This document shows positions 34,252 to 43,083 of a stretch of DNA of 64,000 bases, piece after piece. The stretch is from Paenibacillus selenitireducens (lineage in GTDB: Bacteria; Bacillota; Bacilli; Paenibacillales; Paenibacillaceae): assembly GCF_002021565.1 (NCBI RefSeq), contig NZ_MSZX01000001.1:310027-374026 (forward strand), written 5' to 3'. A program made the position numbers and the translations under genes. The notes below the pieces were generated by a model, which worked only from the letters and a program-made list of their open reading frames with translations, ran no database searches and was not told the DNA's origin. The number at the start of each line of letters is the position of its first letter. Position 1 is the first letter of the stretch.

Positions 34252-36006
34252 ATGGTTCTTACGATGCGTTCGAAATTAATCATTCTGTATATGCTGACGG
34301 TGGCGGTGCCCATTGTGAGTATTGTATATATCCTGCCGCACTACTATGATGGCTTGTTCACGCGGCAGACGATGTTGTTGTCGAAAGGTTCTCTTGCATC
34401 TTTGACTTCGAATATCGAGATGTATCTCGATGATCTCGAGCGGTTAACGATAACCCCTTATCTGAACGATGATGTCATGATTGGACTGAAGTTGAAGGCG
34501 AGTCCCCATTATCCAGAAGCAAGCGATTATTCCAAGTATATGGCAGAGAGAGCCATTCGTTATATGCTGCCGATGCAGCTTCGGAATACAAGACAGAACA
34601 TATTAGGTACGATCATCTTGCCGATGGATGGTTCAGTCTATCAAATCAATGCGATGGACAGGTCTCCGCTCGTCCCGGATTTCCCTTATAGTCAGCAAGA
34701 CTGGTATGCCAAAGCCTTCGAAAAGGATGGCAGCGTAGCTTATATTAGCAGTCACCCACAGAACTACTTGGATATGGATGCTTCGAAACAGGTCTTCTCG
34801 GTTGCGAGACTCTTGAAAGATCCTGATTCCGGACGGCCGCTGGGTGTGATTATGACGGATGTAGCGAATGTTGTCCTGGCGAATATTATTCGGGAGAATT
34901 CATTTAATACGACGACGATCGTAGCGATGTTCGATGAGGATCATAAGCTGCTCTATACCAACCACCCGTTAAAGCCTGAACTTATAAGTCAATTTTTTGC
35001 CGGCAAAACAACCGTGTCCGGGGATGGCGATTCTTATCGTGCCGTGATGAAGACCATGCCCAAATCAGGCTGGAGCATGGTTGTTCTTTTCTCGGACCAA
35101 GAATTTCAATCGCAATTGAAATGGATCTACCGGATGGGCGCGTTATTTGCCGCAGGCGGGATCCTTGTTACCATGTTTCTGAATATTTCATTAACGAATT
35201 GGATCGTGAAACCCTTCCGAAAAATGGTTCATGTGATGAAGAAGGTGCAGCGCGGGGACTTGGATCAAAGATTAACAATCCATGGCAAGGATGAAATTGC
35301 ACAGCTCGGGATGACGCTCAATACGATGATATCTCAGCTCCAAGAGCTGATAGACCGTGAGTTCCGCGCGGTGTTAGGCCAGAGAAATGCGGAGTATCGG
35401 GCGCTGCAATCGCAAATTCAACCTCATTTTTTATACAATACGCTGAATGGATTCGTAGGATTAAACCGTTCGGGACAACATCGTCTGTTGGAAAAATGTA
35501 TTCTATCACTCAGCAGCATGCTGCGGTACACCTTGGAACATGGCGATATGACAACCTTGCGGGAGGAAATGAATTTTTTAGAGCAATATTGCGAGCTTCA
35601 GCGCTTGCGTTTTCAGGATCGCTTAACGGTAGACATCGGTTATGATTCCGATATGGGGGAAATCCGACTGCCTAAGCTGCTTCTTCAACCTTTAGTTGAG
35701 AATGCGATCATTCATGGGATTGAGCCTCAGTCCGGAGCCGGGAAAGTAGAAATCATGGCACGACGTGTGAGAAGCGAGTCCTTAGAAGCCGATAGGATCT
35801 TAATCCGAATTCTAGATAATGGCGTTGGGTTTAAGTCCGACGATGCACTTCAAGGGGTAGGATTACATAATGTGCGTGAGCGACTCGCGCTTTTCTCCAA
35901 AGAAGCACAGCTTCACATGCATAGCGCAATAGGCGTAGGATCTGAAATTGAGATCAGAATTCCGATAAAGGACGTGAGTTCAAGTGAATATTGTGATCGC
36001 GGATGA
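34252..36006 (+). CDS. YesM-like sensor histidine kinase, 584 aa
   Basis: The start is taken as ATG 34252 (GAGAGGG 10 bases upstream) rather than 34219. A membrane segment at about residues 7-28 and one at 290-312 frame an extracellular Cache-like sensor. HAMP (about 312-366), the QIQPHFLYN phospho-acceptor motif near 388 and an HATPase domain with [14 protein letters not shown] and VGLHNVRERL follow. The regulator gene overlaps its end by 23 bases. It probably senses a phosphate-containing or sugar substrate for the adjacent importer. Confidence 0.92.
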   Translation: MVLTMRSKLIILYMLTVAVPIVSIVYILPHYYDGLFTRQTMLLSKGSLASLTSNIEMYLDDLERLTITPYLNDDVMIGLKLKASPHYPEASDYSKYMAERAIRYMLPMQLRNTRQNILGTIILPMDGSVYQINAMDRSPLVPDFPYSQQDWYAKAFEKDGSVAYISSHPQNYLDMDASKQVFSVARLLKDPDSGRPLGVIMTDVANVVLANIIRENSFNTTTIVAMFDEDHKLLYTNHPLKPELISQFFAGKTTVSGDGDSYRAVMKTMPKSGWSMVVLFSDQEFQSQLKWIYRMGALFAAGGILVTMFLNISLTNWIVKPFRKMVHVMKKVQRGDLDQRLTIHGKDEIAQLGMTLNTMISQLQELIDREFRAVLGQRNAEYRALQSQIQPHFLYNTLNGFVGLNRSGQHRLLEKCILSLSSMLRYTLEHGDMTTLREEMNFLEQYCELQRLRFQDRLTVDIGYDSDMGEIRLPKLLLQPLVENAIIHGIEPQSGAGKVEIMARRVRSESLEADRILIRILDNGVGFKSDDALQGVGLHNVRERLALFSKEAQLHMHSAIGVGSEIEIRIPIKDVSSSEYCDRG

Positions 36007-37501
36007 TGAACCTTGGGTACGGACAAGCCTTGTCAGTATGATCTATGAGATGGAAGCATCCTGGGAGATCGTAGGGGAAGCATCGCATGGCCGTGAATTG
36101 GTGGATGCCATTGCACAATGGAAGCCAGAGGTTGCTGTTGTTGACATTCGGATGCCCGAGATGGATGGTCTGGAAGCTATTCGGGTATGTAGAGAGCTCT
36201 CGCCGCATACGCGGTGGATCATCGTATCGGGGTTCTCCGATTTCCAGTATGCACAACAGGCAGTAAAGCTAGGGGTGACCGAATATTTACTGAAGCCGAT
36301 TCATCCGGAAGAACTTGAGAAGGCGATTAATACGATAGCCCTTCATCATGAAGAATATGCCCTGCTGCTCAATCGCCAATTCGAGAACGAGCTGTTTTCT
36401 TTAACCCATGGGTTGACTGCGCTTGAGACAGAGTCCATCTATAGCCCCTTGCGGCAAGGTGCATTTCTCGCGGCGATCTACTATTTTGACGGGGTCGCAC
36501 GGAATGATGAGTTGGAGAACATGCATGGGGAATTTACCAGCAGAGTACGCAAATTGTTCCCATCTTATTTAGGCCACGGTGTGAATTTATCGGTATATAC
36601 ATGGACAGGGGCAGAATGTATCGCAGTTGGTGTCTATGATCCAACACGACGAGAAGCGGTAAAATCGGTCTCATCCTTTTTGAAGCATACGGAAGAGGTT
36701 GCAGCGTTCTTTCGACAGGATAACTTGGCGATGACGTGCGTGAGGTCTGAGGTGTGCCTGAATTATAAAGCGTATGTACAGCATTTTCAGCAGATCCAGA
36801 CCATAGCTTGTACGCGTGTGGTATTTGGCGTGAATCGTGCCTGGCCATTTCGGGATATGAACTTACGAGCACAAGAGGAAAAGGAACTCCGCTTAAGCAA
36901 GATGATCCTACGGCTCGCACAGGATTATAAGAATAAGCTGTATCTGAGCTATCAGAATACATTGGCCGAGCTGGAAGCGCATGTGACCGCGATGAACACG
37001 ACACCATTTTCGGATCGTCTCCGAAGGGAGATAGAAGATTTTGTTCGTATCGTATTCGGATTCACCTTGCAGGGTCCTGTTGGAGAAGGGTGGATTCGGC
37101 AATGGAAGGATCAAGGAGAATCGCTGCTTCGATCTGGTCGTGAACCGGTGTCACAAGATCTGATTAATCAAGTGTTGTCATATATTGACCTGCATTACAA
37201 GAGTAATATCGGTTTAAGCCAAATGGCTAGTGAAATGAATGTCACGACAAGTTATCTAAGTACGTTATTTCATAAAAAAACAGGAACAACCTTTATCAAG
37301 TATCTGACACGGCTGCGCATTCTCCAAGCCAAAGAGCTATTGTGCCACACGAATATGCAAATTCAGCAGGTCGCAGAACATGTCGGCTATTATAGCGCTC
37401 GGCATTTTACCAAATTATTTGTAGATATGGTCGGCGTCTATCCTTCTGAATTCAAGAAAAGAATCTGCCAACCTGATCAGGATCCTTCACGTGAAAAATG
37501 A
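35984..37501 (+). CDS. YesN-like response regulator with AraC output, 505 aa
   Basis: The receiver at residues 1-120 has IADDEP at the start and phospho-acceptor Asp in VAVVDIRMPEMDG near 54. The AraC DNA-binding pair is at about 405-495 (IGLSQMASEMNVTTSYLSTLFHKKTG; IQQVAEHVGYYSARHFTKLFVDMVGVYPSEFKK). The start is GTG 35984 inside the kinase end, indicating coupled translation. It is expected to activate the importer genes that follow and possibly the divergent phosphoesterases. Confidence 0.9.
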   Translation: MNIVIADDEPWVRTSLVSMIYEMEASWEIVGEASHGRELVDAIAQWKPEVAVVDIRMPEMDGLEAIRVCRELSPHTRWIIVSGFSDFQYAQQAVKLGVTEYLLKPIHPEELEKAINTIALHHEEYALLLNRQFENELFSLTHGLTALETESIYSPLRQGAFLAAIYYFDGVARNDELENMHGEFTSRVRKLFPSYLGHGVNLSVYTWTGAECIAVGVYDPTRREAVKSVSSFLKHTEEVAAFFRQDNLAMTCVRSEVCLNYKAYVQHFQQIQTIACTRVVFGVNRAWPFRDMNLRAQEEKELRLSKMILRLAQDYKNKLYLSYQNTLAELEAHVTAMNTTPFSDRLRREIEDFVRIVFGFTLQGPVGEGWIRQWKDQGESLLRSGREPVSQDLINQVLSYIDLHYKSNIGLSQMASEMNVTTSYLSTLFHKKTGTTFIKYLTRLRILQAKELLCHTNMQIQQVAEHVGYYSARHFTKLFVDMVGVYPSEFKKRICQPDQDPSREK

Positions 37502-37528
37502 GCGCTTCCACCTAAAATTCAGTACATA

Positions 37529-37542
37529 TGTAAGCGCAATCA
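37529..37542 (+). promoter_or_regulatory. cre-like (CcpA) site before the binding-protein gene
   Basis: TGTAAGCGCAATCA matches the recalled cre consensus TGWAANCGNTNWCA at all fixed positions except one. It lies 63 bases before the binding-protein ATG, in the 103-base gap after the regulator gene. Catabolite repression of a sugar importer is plausible, but one site by eye is weak evidence. Confidence 0.35.
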
Positions 37543-37604
37543 TTCGTGTTAGCATGAAGATATCACCTGTTAGAGCGAGGTGAAATGAAGAGGGGGATCG
37601 AAGC

Positions 37605-38966
37605 ATGAGAAAATCAGCAACAATGCTGTTGATTGCAATGCTCACCATCATGTTCGTTATGGCAGGTTGTTCGCAGCGTGAAAGCTCAAGTAATACGACA
37701 ACGCCGAAAGCTAGCGAATCTAAACCTACAGACACAAAAACCGATACGAAGGAGACTACGGACACCACGAAACCTGCGACAAATGACGCGAATACCGGAG
37801 GGGAACTGAAAAAAGTTACGGTCTATAGCACAACGAACGATAAGCCCGTGCAGGATGTTTACAAGGAAATTGCGGAACAATTTATGTTGGCGAATCCGAA
37901 TATTCAAGTCGATCTTCAATTTCCAGGATCAGAGTATGAGAACATCTTGAAGGTTAAGATGGCAGCGAATGATCTGCCAGATATATGGGATACCCACGGT
38001 TGGGCAGTCATCCGATACGGCAAATATTTGGCCGACTTAAGAGACGAATCTTGGACGGGGCAACTGACAGATACCATCAAAAATGTCGTCACAGATAAAG
38101 AAGGGAAGGTTCATGCCCTCGTCCTTAGTGAGGCGAAGGATGGACTGACGTACAATGCAGACTTGCTTGCCAAATACAACATTGAGCCGCCAAGTACATT
38201 TGATGAGTTGATGGCCGCAGCGGATAAATTGAAAAAAGAAAGCAACGGCGAGATTACACCGTTCTACTTCTCCGGGATAGATGACTGGATGATCGGACAG
38301 TTTTTTGATTATTTTGCGACATCCTTATTAATTAGTCCACAGCAGAATGAAGCGCAGAACCTCCTTGATAACAAGATGGATTGGAGCAAGTGGGACGTAT
38401 TGCCGCAGAAGTTCCTCGAGATCTATAAGAAAGGTTATATGAATAAAGACGTGCTCACGGCCAAATACAGTGATTTGTCTTCACTGTTCGCTCAAGGGAA
38501 GATTGCGTTCTCCTTGCTGGGTCCTTCGTTCGCCGATGAAGTACACAAGATCAAACCGGATTTGAAAATTGGGTTTATGCCCGTCCCATCCATGGTTGCA
38601 GGGGATACGCCTAACTTCTCGGGCGGCGAACGACTGACGATGGGTGCTTGGAAAGATAGCAAGAATCTGCCTGAAGCGAAGAAGGTTATTGAATACTTTG
38701 CGAAGCCGGAGAATATGACGAAGTTCGCGAATGTCACGAAGCTTCCTCCTGGATTAAAAGGGGTCACGGCGAACCACGAATTTACGGAGTACTATGACAA
38801 ATATGCTTCGATCCGAGTATTCCCATACTTTGACCGCGTCTATTTGCCGAACGGCATGTGGGATGTTATGTGTAAGACAGGTACGGCACTGCTTGCCAAC
38901 CAAGTTACGCCACAGCAATTCTCAGCCAAGATGAAGCAAGAAGTCGAGCGATTGCTGAACAAGTAA
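37605..38966 (+). CDS. CUT1 extracellular solute-binding lipoprotein, 453 aa
   Basis: A signal peptide with lipobox (VMAGCSQ) is followed by a Ser/Thr/Lys-rich linker to about residue 65 and a family-1 solute-binding domain (VTVYSTTNDKPVQDVYKEIAEQF; LPDIWDTHGWAVI). GAGGGGGA precedes the ATG. It is followed by two permease genes, giving a complete CUT1 importer minus the ATPase. The divergent phosphoesterases suggest a phosphorylated substrate such as a glycerophosphodiester or sugar phosphate; no substrate-specific residue proves it. Confidence 0.9.
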   Translation: MRKSATMLLIAMLTIMFVMAGCSQRESSSNTTTPKASESKPTDTKTDTKETTDTTKPATNDANTGGELKKVTVYSTTNDKPVQDVYKEIAEQFMLANPNIQVDLQFPGSEYENILKVKMAANDLPDIWDTHGWAVIRYGKYLADLRDESWTGQLTDTIKNVVTDKEGKVHALVLSEAKDGLTYNADLLAKYNIEPPSTFDELMAAADKLKKESNGEITPFYFSGIDDWMIGQFFDYFATSLLISPQQNEAQNLLDNKMDWSKWDVLPQKFLEIYKKGYMNKDVLTAKYSDLSSLFAQGKIAFSLLGPSFADEVHKIKPDLKIGFMPVPSMVAGDTPNFSGGERLTMGAWKDSKNLPEAKKVIEYFAKPENMTKFANVTKLPPGLKGVTANHEFTEYYDKYASIRVFPYFDRVYLPNGMWDVMCKTGTALLANQVTPQQFSAKMKQEVERLLNK

Positions 38967-39018
38967 TGCAGCGGGGAGGCTATTGGTCTCCCCTTTTTCC
39001 AGATTGGAGGAGAGGTAC

Positions 39019-39933
39019 TTGTCCCATGTGAAAAAGACATTCCAGCCGCGTTCATCCCGCAGTTTAAGTTCATCAGCTTGGATCAATGTGCTGTATGTTC
39101 CCGCACTATTGTTGTTTGTTGTGTTTATTTTCTATCCTTTCTATAAAGGAATTCAAGTTTCATTCACCAACTGGGATGGATACTCACAGGAATCGAAATG
39201 GCTTGGACTTGATAATTATCGGCGATTATTCACGGATCCCGATATATCGAACGTGATTAAAAACACGTTCATTTATGGACTCGGGAGTGCGTTATTGCAG
39301 AATATCATTGGCCTAGCATATGCCTTATTCCTCAACCAGCATATAAAAATGAAAGGGCTCACGAGAACCATTATCTATATGCCGGCCATCATAAGTCCTC
39401 TGATTATGGGATATATCTGGTACTTCTTCTTTCAATATAATGGAGGTGCCATTAATGATATCGTACTGTTATTCGCGAAGGATCCTGTGAATCTATTGGG
39501 GAGTCCAGGCGTCAATGTCTGGATTATTACGTTCGTCAATACGTATCAATATTTGGGGATTGCGATGGTTATCTTTCTCGCCGGCTTGCAGGTAATTCCA
39601 AAAGATTACTATGAAGCAGCCAAAATCGATGGCGCCCACGCATTCAGCCGGTTTCAACATATTACATGGCCATTGCTTGCGCCTGCCGTCACCATCAGTA
39701 TTGTGCTTAATGTGATTGGCGGGTTGAAACTGTTCGACGTCATTACAGCGATGACCAATAGCGGCCCTGGGTATGCATCGGCTTCGCTTTCTACGTTAAT
39801 GTATCAGCTGTATTTTGGCAGACAAGATGCAGGGTATGCGGCTGCGGTCGGGAACTTGATGTTTGTCATTATTTCCGTGATCAGTCTGGCCGTGCTGTTC
39901 TATCTTCGCAGAAGGGAGGTTGAACCTTCATGA
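39019..39933 (+). CDS. CUT1 ABC importer permease (MalF/UgpA-like), 304 aa
   Basis: The start is probably TTG 39019 next to GGAGGAGAGG (39006-39015); GTG 39028 is an alternative. Six membrane segments are visible, with the EAA loop (YYEAAKIDGAHAFSRFQHITWPLL) near residue 205. Its stop overlaps the next permease start by four bases (ATGA). With that gene it forms the transport channel. Confidence 0.88.
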   Translation: MSHVKKTFQPRSSRSLSSSAWINVLYVPALLLFVVFIFYPFYKGIQVSFTNWDGYSQESKWLGLDNYRRLFTDPDISNVIKNTFIYGLGSALLQNIIGLAYALFLNQHIKMKGLTRTIIYMPAIISPLIMGYIWYFFFQYNGGAINDIVLLFAKDPVNLLGSPGVNVWIITFVNTYQYLGIAMVIFLAGLQVIPKDYYEAAKIDGAHAFSRFQHITWPLLAPAVTISIVLNVIGGLKLFDVITAMTNSGPGYASASLSTLMYQLYFGRQDAGYAAAVGNLMFVIISVISLAVLFYLRRREVEPS

Positions 39934-40745
39934 AGAACCGGTTGGGGTGGAAGGAAGGGGCAGCCGTCGTCTTCTGCCTGATTCATATTATCCCCTTTTA
40001 TATTTTATTTACTTCTTCATTTAAGGCAATTGACGACTTCTCCTCCAAGTGGATGGCACCCGGTTATTTCTATCTGGATAACTTCGTGAATGCATGGAAA
40101 GAGGCTCAACTCGGCCGCGCGCTAATGAATAATGTCTTGATCACGGTATGTGCAGGGATATTGATTGTCTTGCTCGGTTCGATTGCTTCCTATCCGCTTT
40201 CACGGCGCAAGACCGCGTTGAATAGAACGGTATATTCCATCTTCGTCTCCGCCCTCATCGTACCGCCTTTAACGATCTTAGTCCCTTTGTATAAATTTAT
40301 GGTTGAAATTGGAGGGATGAATCAGTATTGGGGAATCATTTTGCTGCATGTCACGTTTAGTTTGCCGATGACTATTTTTCTATATACGGGGTTCATTAGC
40401 TCGATTCCGCAGGAGCTTGATGAGGCTGCCATGATGGATGGAGCGGGACGTTTTGTGCTGTTCTATAAAATACTGCTGCCGTTATTGAAGCCAGCTACCG
40501 CTACGGTGATCATTCTGACATGTGTGAATATATGGAACGATTACCAGTTCTCCGTATTCTTCCTGCAGAAGCCTGAAATCCGAACGATTACCGTTGCGTT
40601 GTCCGGATTTTTTAGCCAGTACAATAACAATATTGGTTGGGTGGCGGCAGGTTCCTTCATGGCTGCGATCCCGATTACGCTGGTGTATTTATTCTTACAA
40701 CGGTACTTTATTCAAGGGTTATCCGCAGGTGCTGTCAAAGGGTAA
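39930..40745 (+). CDS. CUT1 ABC importer permease (MalG/UgpE-like), 271 aa
   Basis: Six membrane segments are visible, with the EAA loop (LDEAAMMDGAGRFVLFYKILLPLL) near residue 170 and the canonical C-terminus FIQGLSAGAVKG. Translation is coupled to the MalF-like permease (ATGA). It is the last gene of the importer operon and is followed by a hairpin at 40767-40806. Confidence 0.9.
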   Translation: MKNRLGWKEGAAVVFCLIHIIPFYILFTSSFKAIDDFSSKWMAPGYFYLDNFVNAWKEAQLGRALMNNVLITVCAGILIVLLGSIASYPLSRRKTALNRTVYSIFVSALIVPPLTILVPLYKFMVEIGGMNQYWGIILLHVTFSLPMTIFLYTGFISSIPQELDEAAMMDGAGRFVLFYKILLPLLKPATATVIILTCVNIWNDYQFSVFFLQKPEIRTITVALSGFFSQYNNNIGWVAAGSFMAAIPITLVYLFLQRYFIQGLSAGAVKG

Positions 40746-40766
40746 GTATCATCGTGCACGAATGAA

Positions 40767-40806
40767 GGACCGTTCCATCTCTTCTTGTTGAGGGAGATGG
40801 GCGGTT
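40767..40806 (+). terminator. Terminator-like hairpin after the importer operon
   Basis: GGACCG and CATCTC pair with GAGATG and CGGTTC around a loop, with TGTTTG following. Confidence 0.55.
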
Positions 40807-40835
40807 CTGTTTGTTACTTTGGAAAGGTTAGAAAC

Positions 40836-40880
40836 TTGACAAAAACAATTTACTAATATATACTAACTTACATAAAGTAA
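40836..40880 (+). promoter_or_regulatory. Sigma-A promoter and overlapping inverted repeat before the LLM gene
   Basis: TTGACA (40836-40841), a 17-base spacer and TATACT (40859-40864) form a near-consensus housekeeping promoter. ACTTAC-ATAAA-GTAACT (about 40866-40882) lies over the expected start point as an imperfect inverted repeat, a typical repressor position. A 5' leader of about 125 bases follows before ATG 40999; it holds no recognised riboswitch. Confidence 0.65.
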
Positions 40881-40998
40881 CTGAAAAATAAGCAAGATGT
40901 GGCAGTATTTTTGTGACCAAGCATACAGGAAATGCTCCGTATTGTGAGCATACTTTATAGTGTGGAGTTTGAGGCTTGGATGAAGGGAGCATCTTAGG

Positions 40999-42090
40999 AT
41001 GGACAGACGAACGAACCGTAACACATTTGAGTTTGGATTGTATACTTTAGGGGATTTGCCAGCAGATTTACACACGGGGAAGATGATTAGTCCGCATCAA
41101 CGCCTGAAAGAGATTGTCGAGGCGGCGAAAATAGCCGATGAGGCCGGCATCGATGTGTTCGGCGTGGGAGAACATCATCGATTGGATTTTGCCGTATCTT
41201 CTCCACCCGTTGTACTGGCTGCAATCGCTCAGGCAACGAAGCGAATTCGATTAACAAGTGCGACAACGGTCTTGAGTACAGCGGATCCTGTCCGTGTGTT
41301 TGAGGATTTTGCTACTTTAGATTTGCTCTCGGATGGACGGGCTGAAATTATATCGGGGCGCGGTGCTTTCTTGGAATCATTTCCGCTCTTTGGGTATGAA
41401 TTAGAGCACTATCATGCTTTATTTTTAGAGAATATGAAGTTGTTGCAAGAATTGAATGCGAATGAACGGGTAACTTGGAACGGGGACTTCCGTTCGGCGT
41501 TGAACAATGCGGAAATTGCTCCTCGCCCGATGCAATCCAAGCTTCCATTATGGGTTGGCGTAGGAGGGACGACAGCGAGTGCTGCATTAGCAGGATCGCT
41601 GGGCACAAACATGGCTATTGCGATTCTTGGCGGAGACCCTGCCCGATTCCAGCCGTTGGTCAATGCCTATAAGCAAGCAGGCATGGAAGCTGGGTACCAA
41701 GCGAAGGACTTAAGCGTCGGAATTACGAGCCATGGTTACATTGCTCCAACTTCACAGCAAGCGTTAGAGGAATTCTATCCGTACTATGCGAACTATGCCT
41801 CTGAATTTAACGGGAATAAGGCCGAGTCCAATAAATTATCGAAGGATCAATTCAAGATCATGACGGGGCCGAAGACAGGACTAGCCGTTGGCAGTCCGGA
41901 GCAAATTGCAGAGAAAATTCTGGCGCAGCATGCGATGTTCGGCCATTCACGGTATATGCTGCAATTAGACATTGGCGGCGTTCCTCTGTCTAAGATTGCC
42001 AAGGCGATTGAATTGTTAGCGACAGAAGTAGCGCCGATGGTGCGCCGTGAATTAAGTAAACGCACGGATCAAGCGATTGTGAAATCATAA
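40999..42090 (+). CDS. LLM-class flavin-dependent oxidoreductase, 363 aa
   Basis: This has the bacterial-luciferase-like TIM barrel: FEFGLYTLGDL, GIDVFGVGEHHRLDFAVSSP near residue 55, RLTSATTVLSTADPVRVFEDFATLDLLSDGRAEIISGRG near 95-135, WVGVGGT near 190. Members oxidise small substrates with reduced FMN; a luciferase-like monooxygenase needs a partner FMN reductase, and an SsuE-like reductase is encoded at 59086, but there is no operon link. AAGGGAG precedes the ATG. It is monocistronic, with a near-consensus promoter. Confidence 0.88.
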   Translation: MDRRTNRNTFEFGLYTLGDLPADLHTGKMISPHQRLKEIVEAAKIADEAGIDVFGVGEHHRLDFAVSSPPVVLAAIAQATKRIRLTSATTVLSTADPVRVFEDFATLDLLSDGRAEIISGRGAFLESFPLFGYELEHYHALFLENMKLLQELNANERVTWNGDFRSALNNAEIAPRPMQSKLPLWVGVGGTTASAALAGSLGTNMAIAILGGDPARFQPLVNAYKQAGMEAGYQAKDLSVGITSHGYIAPTSQQALEEFYPYYANYASEFNGNKAESNKLSKDQFKIMTGPKTGLAVGSPEQIAEKILAQHAMFGHSRYMLQLDIGGVPLSKIAKAIELLATEVAPMVRRELSKRTDQAIVKS

Positions 42091-42113
42091 CATACGATCA
42101 TGATAAACAGCCT

Positions 42114-42150
42114 AACAACCCGCCACCCCAACAGGGGTGAGCGGGTTGTT
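42114..42150. terminator. Bidirectional terminator
   Basis: AACAACCCGC-ACCCC pairs with GGGGT-GCGGGTTGTT around a short loop. It serves the LLM gene and the convergent permease gene. Confidence 0.85.
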
Positions 42151-42157
42151 TATTTCG

Positions 42158-43033
42158 TTAACCTTTGACAGATCCGGCTAACATGCCTTTCATAATTTGC
42201 TCTTGGAAGACGAGATAAATGATGATGGTCGGGATAACCGACATGGCTAAGGCAGCGAGCGTTAGACTATAGTCTGTCCCGTAGCCATCGGCAAATACCG
42301 AAAGGCTAAGCGGCAACGTCTTTAAAGATGGTTTACTGATGAAGACGAGCGGGAAGGCGAAGTCATTCCAGAACCGCAGGAACGCAAGCACGGCAATTGT
42401 CGATAAAGCAGGTAAAGATAACGGCATGATGATGCGAAGGAACATCGTCCAATATCCTGAGCCGTCGATATGTGCAGCGTCTTCAAGTTCTTTGGGAAAT
42501 GAAGTCATATACGCGCTGAGGATGAAGATCCCGATCGGTAATTCGAATGCCACATAAGGCAAGATAAGAGCGGCATAGGTATCCAGGATCGACATTTCTT
42601 TCATCATAATGAATAGCGGTACGAGCGTACTGTGCACCGGGATGAGCATACCGATCAGGAAGAGCCCCATGATAAGCGGCTTATACCTGAACGTAAACCG
42701 GGATAGAACGAACGCTGCCAGGGCACTAATGAATAAAGTAAGTACAAGTGAAATCGATGTGACGATCAAGGAATTGAGAAAAGCAACATCCATGTTCGCC
42801 ACCGTCCATGCCCGCGAGAAATTCGTGAATTGCCATGAGCTGGGCAAGCTGAACGGATTCGAGAAAAATTGCTCATTGGTCTTAAAAGCACTAATAAATA
42901 ACCACAGCAGCGGATAGAGTGTCAGCAATGCATACAGGGTAAGACCTGTTGTGATGATGCCGCTGATCCATTTCCGCCACCCAAAGCTGCCTCGCTGAGC
43001 GGAGGAAGCCGGTGACATAGCTAGTTGACGCAT
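42158..43033 (-). CDS. CUT1 ABC importer permease (MalG-like), 291 aa
   Basis: A hydrophilic start of about 25 residues precedes six membrane segments, with the EAA loop (LEDAAHIDGSGYWTMFLRIIMPLSLP) near residue 190 and C-terminus IMKGMLAGSVKG. GGAGGG precedes the ATG. It is the last gene of a five-gene minus-strand unit: kinase, regulator, binding protein, MalF-like and MalG-like permeases. Confidence 0.9.
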   Translation of the reverse strand: MRQLAMSPASSAQRGSFGWRKWISGIITTGLTLYALLTLYPLLWLFISAFKTNEQFFSNPFSLPSSWQFTNFSRAWTVANMDVAFLNSLIVTSISLVLTLFISALAAFVLSRFTFRYKPLIMGLFLIGMLIPVHSTLVPLFIMMKEMSILDTYAALILPYVAFELPIGIFILSAYMTSFPKELEDAAHIDGSGYWTMFLRIIMPLSLPALSTIAVLAFLRFWNDFAFPLVFISKPSLKTLPLSLSVFADGYGTDYSLTLAALAMSVIPTIIIYLVFQEQIMKGMLAGSVKG

Positions 43034-43083
43034 TAGGTTCCCTCCTTCATAGAGCGACGTCCAAGCCGTCTGTTCCTGTCCGC

